DNA of 64,000 nt from Paracoccus sp. SMMA_5_TC. Its GTDB lineage: Bacteria > Pseudomonadota > Alphaproteobacteria > Rhodobacterales > Rhodobacteraceae. Below, piece after piece: positions 61,590 through 64,000 of this stretch. Location: contig NZ_CP102355.1 in NCBI RefSeq assembly GCF_009696685.2, positions 766,001-830,000 of the forward strand, in the 5' to 3' direction. The translations under genes and the position numbers were made by a program. The notes under the pieces were generated by a model. It saw only the letters and a list, made by a program, of their open reading frames with translations. It ran no database searches and had not been told where the DNA came from. The number at the start of each line of letters is the position of its first letter. Within the stretch, counting starts at the first letter, position 1.

Positions 61590-61677
61590 CCAGCCCCAGG
61601 ATGAGATGAGCCGACATCGAGGTGCCAAACGATGCCGTCGATATGGACTCTTGGGCATCATCAGCCTGTTATCCCCA

Positions 61678-61713
<36 letters not shown>

Positions 61714-62141
61714 TCGGGACCACCGGATCACTATGGCCGACTTTCGTCTCTGCTCGACTTGTCAGTCTTGCAGTCAGGCTGGCTTCTGCCATTGCACTCA
61801 ACGAGCGATTTCCGACCGCTCTGAGCCAACCTTCGCGCGCCTCCGTTACTCTTTGGGAGGCGACCGCCCCAGTCAAACTACCCACCACGCAGGGTCCCGG
61901 ACCCGGATAACGGGCCGCGGTTAGACATCAAGAGTGCGAAGGGTGGTATCTCAAGGGTGGCTCCACGGGGACTGGCGTCCCCGCTTCGATGCCTACCACC
62001 TATCCTGCACATCACAATCCTGATGCCAGTGCGAAGCTATAGTAAAGGTGCATGGGGTCTTTCCGTCTAACCGCGGGAAGTCTGCATCTTCACAGACAGT
62101 TCAATTTCGCTGAGTCCACATTTGAGACAGCGGGGAAGTCG

Positions 62142-62232
<91 letters not shown>

Positions 62233-62792
62233 AATTCAAGGCTTGCACCTCTCCTTTTAACCTTCCGGCACCGGGCAGGCGTCAGACCCTATACGTCGCC
62301 TTACGGCTTCGCAGAGCCCTGTGTTTTTAGTAAACAGTCGCCACCCCCTGGTTTGTGCCCCCCGCCCACAGTTGCCTGCGAACGGGGCCTCCTTCTCGCG
62401 AACTTACGGAGGTATTTTGCCGAGTTCCTTAAATGTGGTTCTCTCAAGCGCCTTGGTATTCTCTACCAGTCCACCTGTGTCGGTTTAGGGTACGGTCATG
62501 TGGAGGGCTATTTCCAGGAACCGCTCAGCAGCCCGATCAATCCGTTAAGACCGAACTACACCTGCGATCCGTCACCATCTCCTGGCCCAGGAATATTAAC
62601 CTGGTTCCCATCGACTACGCCTTTCGGCCTCGCCTTAGGGGCCGGCTTACCCTGCTCAGATTAGCTTTAAGCAGGAACCCTTGGACTTTCGGCGACAGGG
62701 TCTCTCACCCTGTTTGTCGCTACTCATGTCAACATTCTCACTTCTGATCACTCCACCGGATGCCTTACAGCCCGGCTTCACAGTCAGAACAT

Positions 62793-62826
62793 TGCCTCCG
62801 CTGCTTCTTGCGAAGCAGAAGAGGCA
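62793..62826 (-). other. helix-45 expansion in 23S rRNA
   Basis: Nested stems GCCTC/GAGGC and CTGCTTC/GAAGCAG replace a shorter segment in the standard 23S, just after GAGCGTTCTGT on the RNA strand. Helix 45 is a known site of intervening sequences removed by RNase III. Confidence 0.6.
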
Positions 62827-62963
62827 GCGTTCCATATCACAGAACGCTCCGCTACCGCACATCCCGAAGGATGCACCCAAAGCTTCGGCTCGTGGCTTGA
62901 GCCCCGTTACATCTTCGCCGCAAGACCTCTTGATTAGACCAGTGAGCTGTTACGCTATCTTTA

Positions 62964-62994
<31 letters not shown>

Positions 62995-63896
62995 TTGTTT
63001 TGGAAGTCTCACATGCTTTCCCACTTAGCCACGAATTGGGGGCCTTAGCTGTTGGTCAGGGTTGTTTCCCTCTCCACGACGGACGTTAGCACCCGCCGTG
63101 TGTCTCCCGGATAGTCCTTCCTGGTATTCGGAGTTTGCTTAGACTCAGTAAGGCTGTGGGCCCCCATCATCCATGCAGTGCTCTACCCCCAGGAGGATAC
63201 GTCCGAGGCGCTACCTAAATAGCTTTCGCGGAGAACCAGCTATCTCCAGATTTGATTGGCCTTTCACCCCTAGGCACAAGTCATCCCGACCTTTTTCAAC
63301 AGGTGTGGGTTCGGACCTCCAGTTGGTGTTACCCAACCTTCATCCTGCTCATGCCTAGATCATCTGGTTTCGGGTCTGATCCGTCTGACTCATGCGCCCT
63401 TTTAAGACTCGCTTTCGCTGCGCCTACACCTAACGGCTTAAGCTTGCCAGACAGACCAAGTCGTTGACCCATTATACAAAAGGTACGCCGTCACCGCGCA
63501 AGGCGGCTCCGACTGCTTGTAGGCGTCCGGTTTCAGAAACTGTTTCACTCCCCTCGTCGGGGTGCTTTTCACCTTTCCCTCACGGTACTGGTTCGCTATC
63601 GGTCAGCAAGGAGTACTTAGCCTTCGAGGGTGGTCCCCCGATCTTCAGACAGGATTTCACGTGTCCCGCCCTACTTGATACGTCCGATCAAACTTCCCAT
63701 ACGGGGCTGTCACCCACTCTGGCTGGCCTTTCCAGGCCATTCTGGTCATTTTCACGGCTCGGCTGGTCCGCGTTCGCTCGCCACTACTAACGGAGTCTCT
63801 ATTGATGTCCTTTCCTCCGGGTACTTAGATGTTTCAGTTCCCCGGGTTCGCTTCTTGAACCCTATGTATTCGGGTAAAAGATACCTGGTCATGCCG

Positions 63897-63926
63897 GCTG
63901 TTGATATCCGCAAGGATAACAACAGC
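63897..63926 (-). other. helix-9 hairpin / intervening-sequence site in 23S rRNA
   Basis: GCTGTTGATATCC and GGATAACAACAGC pair with one mismatch around a GCAA tetraloop, soon after the GGGGAAACCC block near the 23S 5' end. In many alphaproteobacteria this helix is cut by RNase III, which splits the 23S into fragments. Confidence 0.65.
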
Positions 63927-64000
63927 AAGCATTCAGGTGGGTTTCCCCATTCGGAGATCCATGGATCAAGGCTTATTCTCAGCTCCCCATGGCTTATCGC

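Overview
The window is a GC-rich alphaproteobacterial chromosome segment, most likely Paracoccus or a close Rhodobacterales relative. The reasons are the narKGHJI operon with a double-length NarK1-NarK2 fusion, a 23S-5S-tRNA-fMet rrn tail, helix-9 and helix-45 expansions in the 23S rRNA, and a phage with the tail genes typical of this order.

Region 1 (1-21.0 kb) is host chromosome. It starts with an incomplete SGNH-like protein. A degenerate insertion element (676-2628) follows, sitting inside the terminator of a DUF475/TerC-superfamily gene and duplicating a 22-bp hairpin. Next come a TctDE-like two-component system, a divergent periplasmic binding protein, and a complete tripartite tricarboxylate transporter (tctCBA). 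The respiratory nitrate reductase operon narK-G-H-J-I plus a parvulin gene runs on the minus strand, with almost every junction overlapping by 4 nt, behind a perfect FNR box.

Region 2 (21.0-21.7 kb) is a boundary. It holds a C-terminal serine-recombinase remnant, the displaced original rrn terminator, and a 48-bp copy of the 3' part of tRNA-fMet (attL).

Region 3 (21,655-60,959) is a ~39.3-kb prophage or prophage-derived island integrated in tRNA-fMet at the end of an rrn operon (attR is inside the intact tRNA). It carries two tandem ParB-methyltransferase fusions, an Abi_C-type abortive-infection gene, and small regulators. A lambda-like packaging/head module (terminase GpA, gpW, portal, S49 protease with a probable nested scaffold, gpD, gpE) is followed by a ParDE toxin-antitoxin pair. 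The siphovirus tail module includes a programmed -1 frameshift (G/GT) and a GTA-like tip (DUF2460, DUF2163, NlpC/P60, TIM-barrel protein). An M15 endolysin and an overlapping spanin pair end the late operon. A cargo region then encodes a Sel1/TPR-like protein, a helicase-IV-like protein with a nuclease-like insert, and a gene cleanly split by an IS256-family element. No integrase, repressor or replication gene is visible. Two apparently identical IS407-group elements lie near the two ends; the left one has no target duplication, suggesting that an IS-associated deletion removed the lysogeny/early region.

Region 4 (60.9-64.0 kb) is the rrn operon tail on the minus strand: tRNA-fMet, 5S rRNA, and nearly all of the 23S rRNA, cut by the window end.

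The most noteworthy points are the terminator-targeting, self-insulated insertion element; the exchange of the rrn tRNA 3' half and terminator by the phage; the paired methyltransferases with different catalytic motifs (DPPY and SPPY) downstream of an iterated GGAAGCCA array; and the helicase-centred cargo module.
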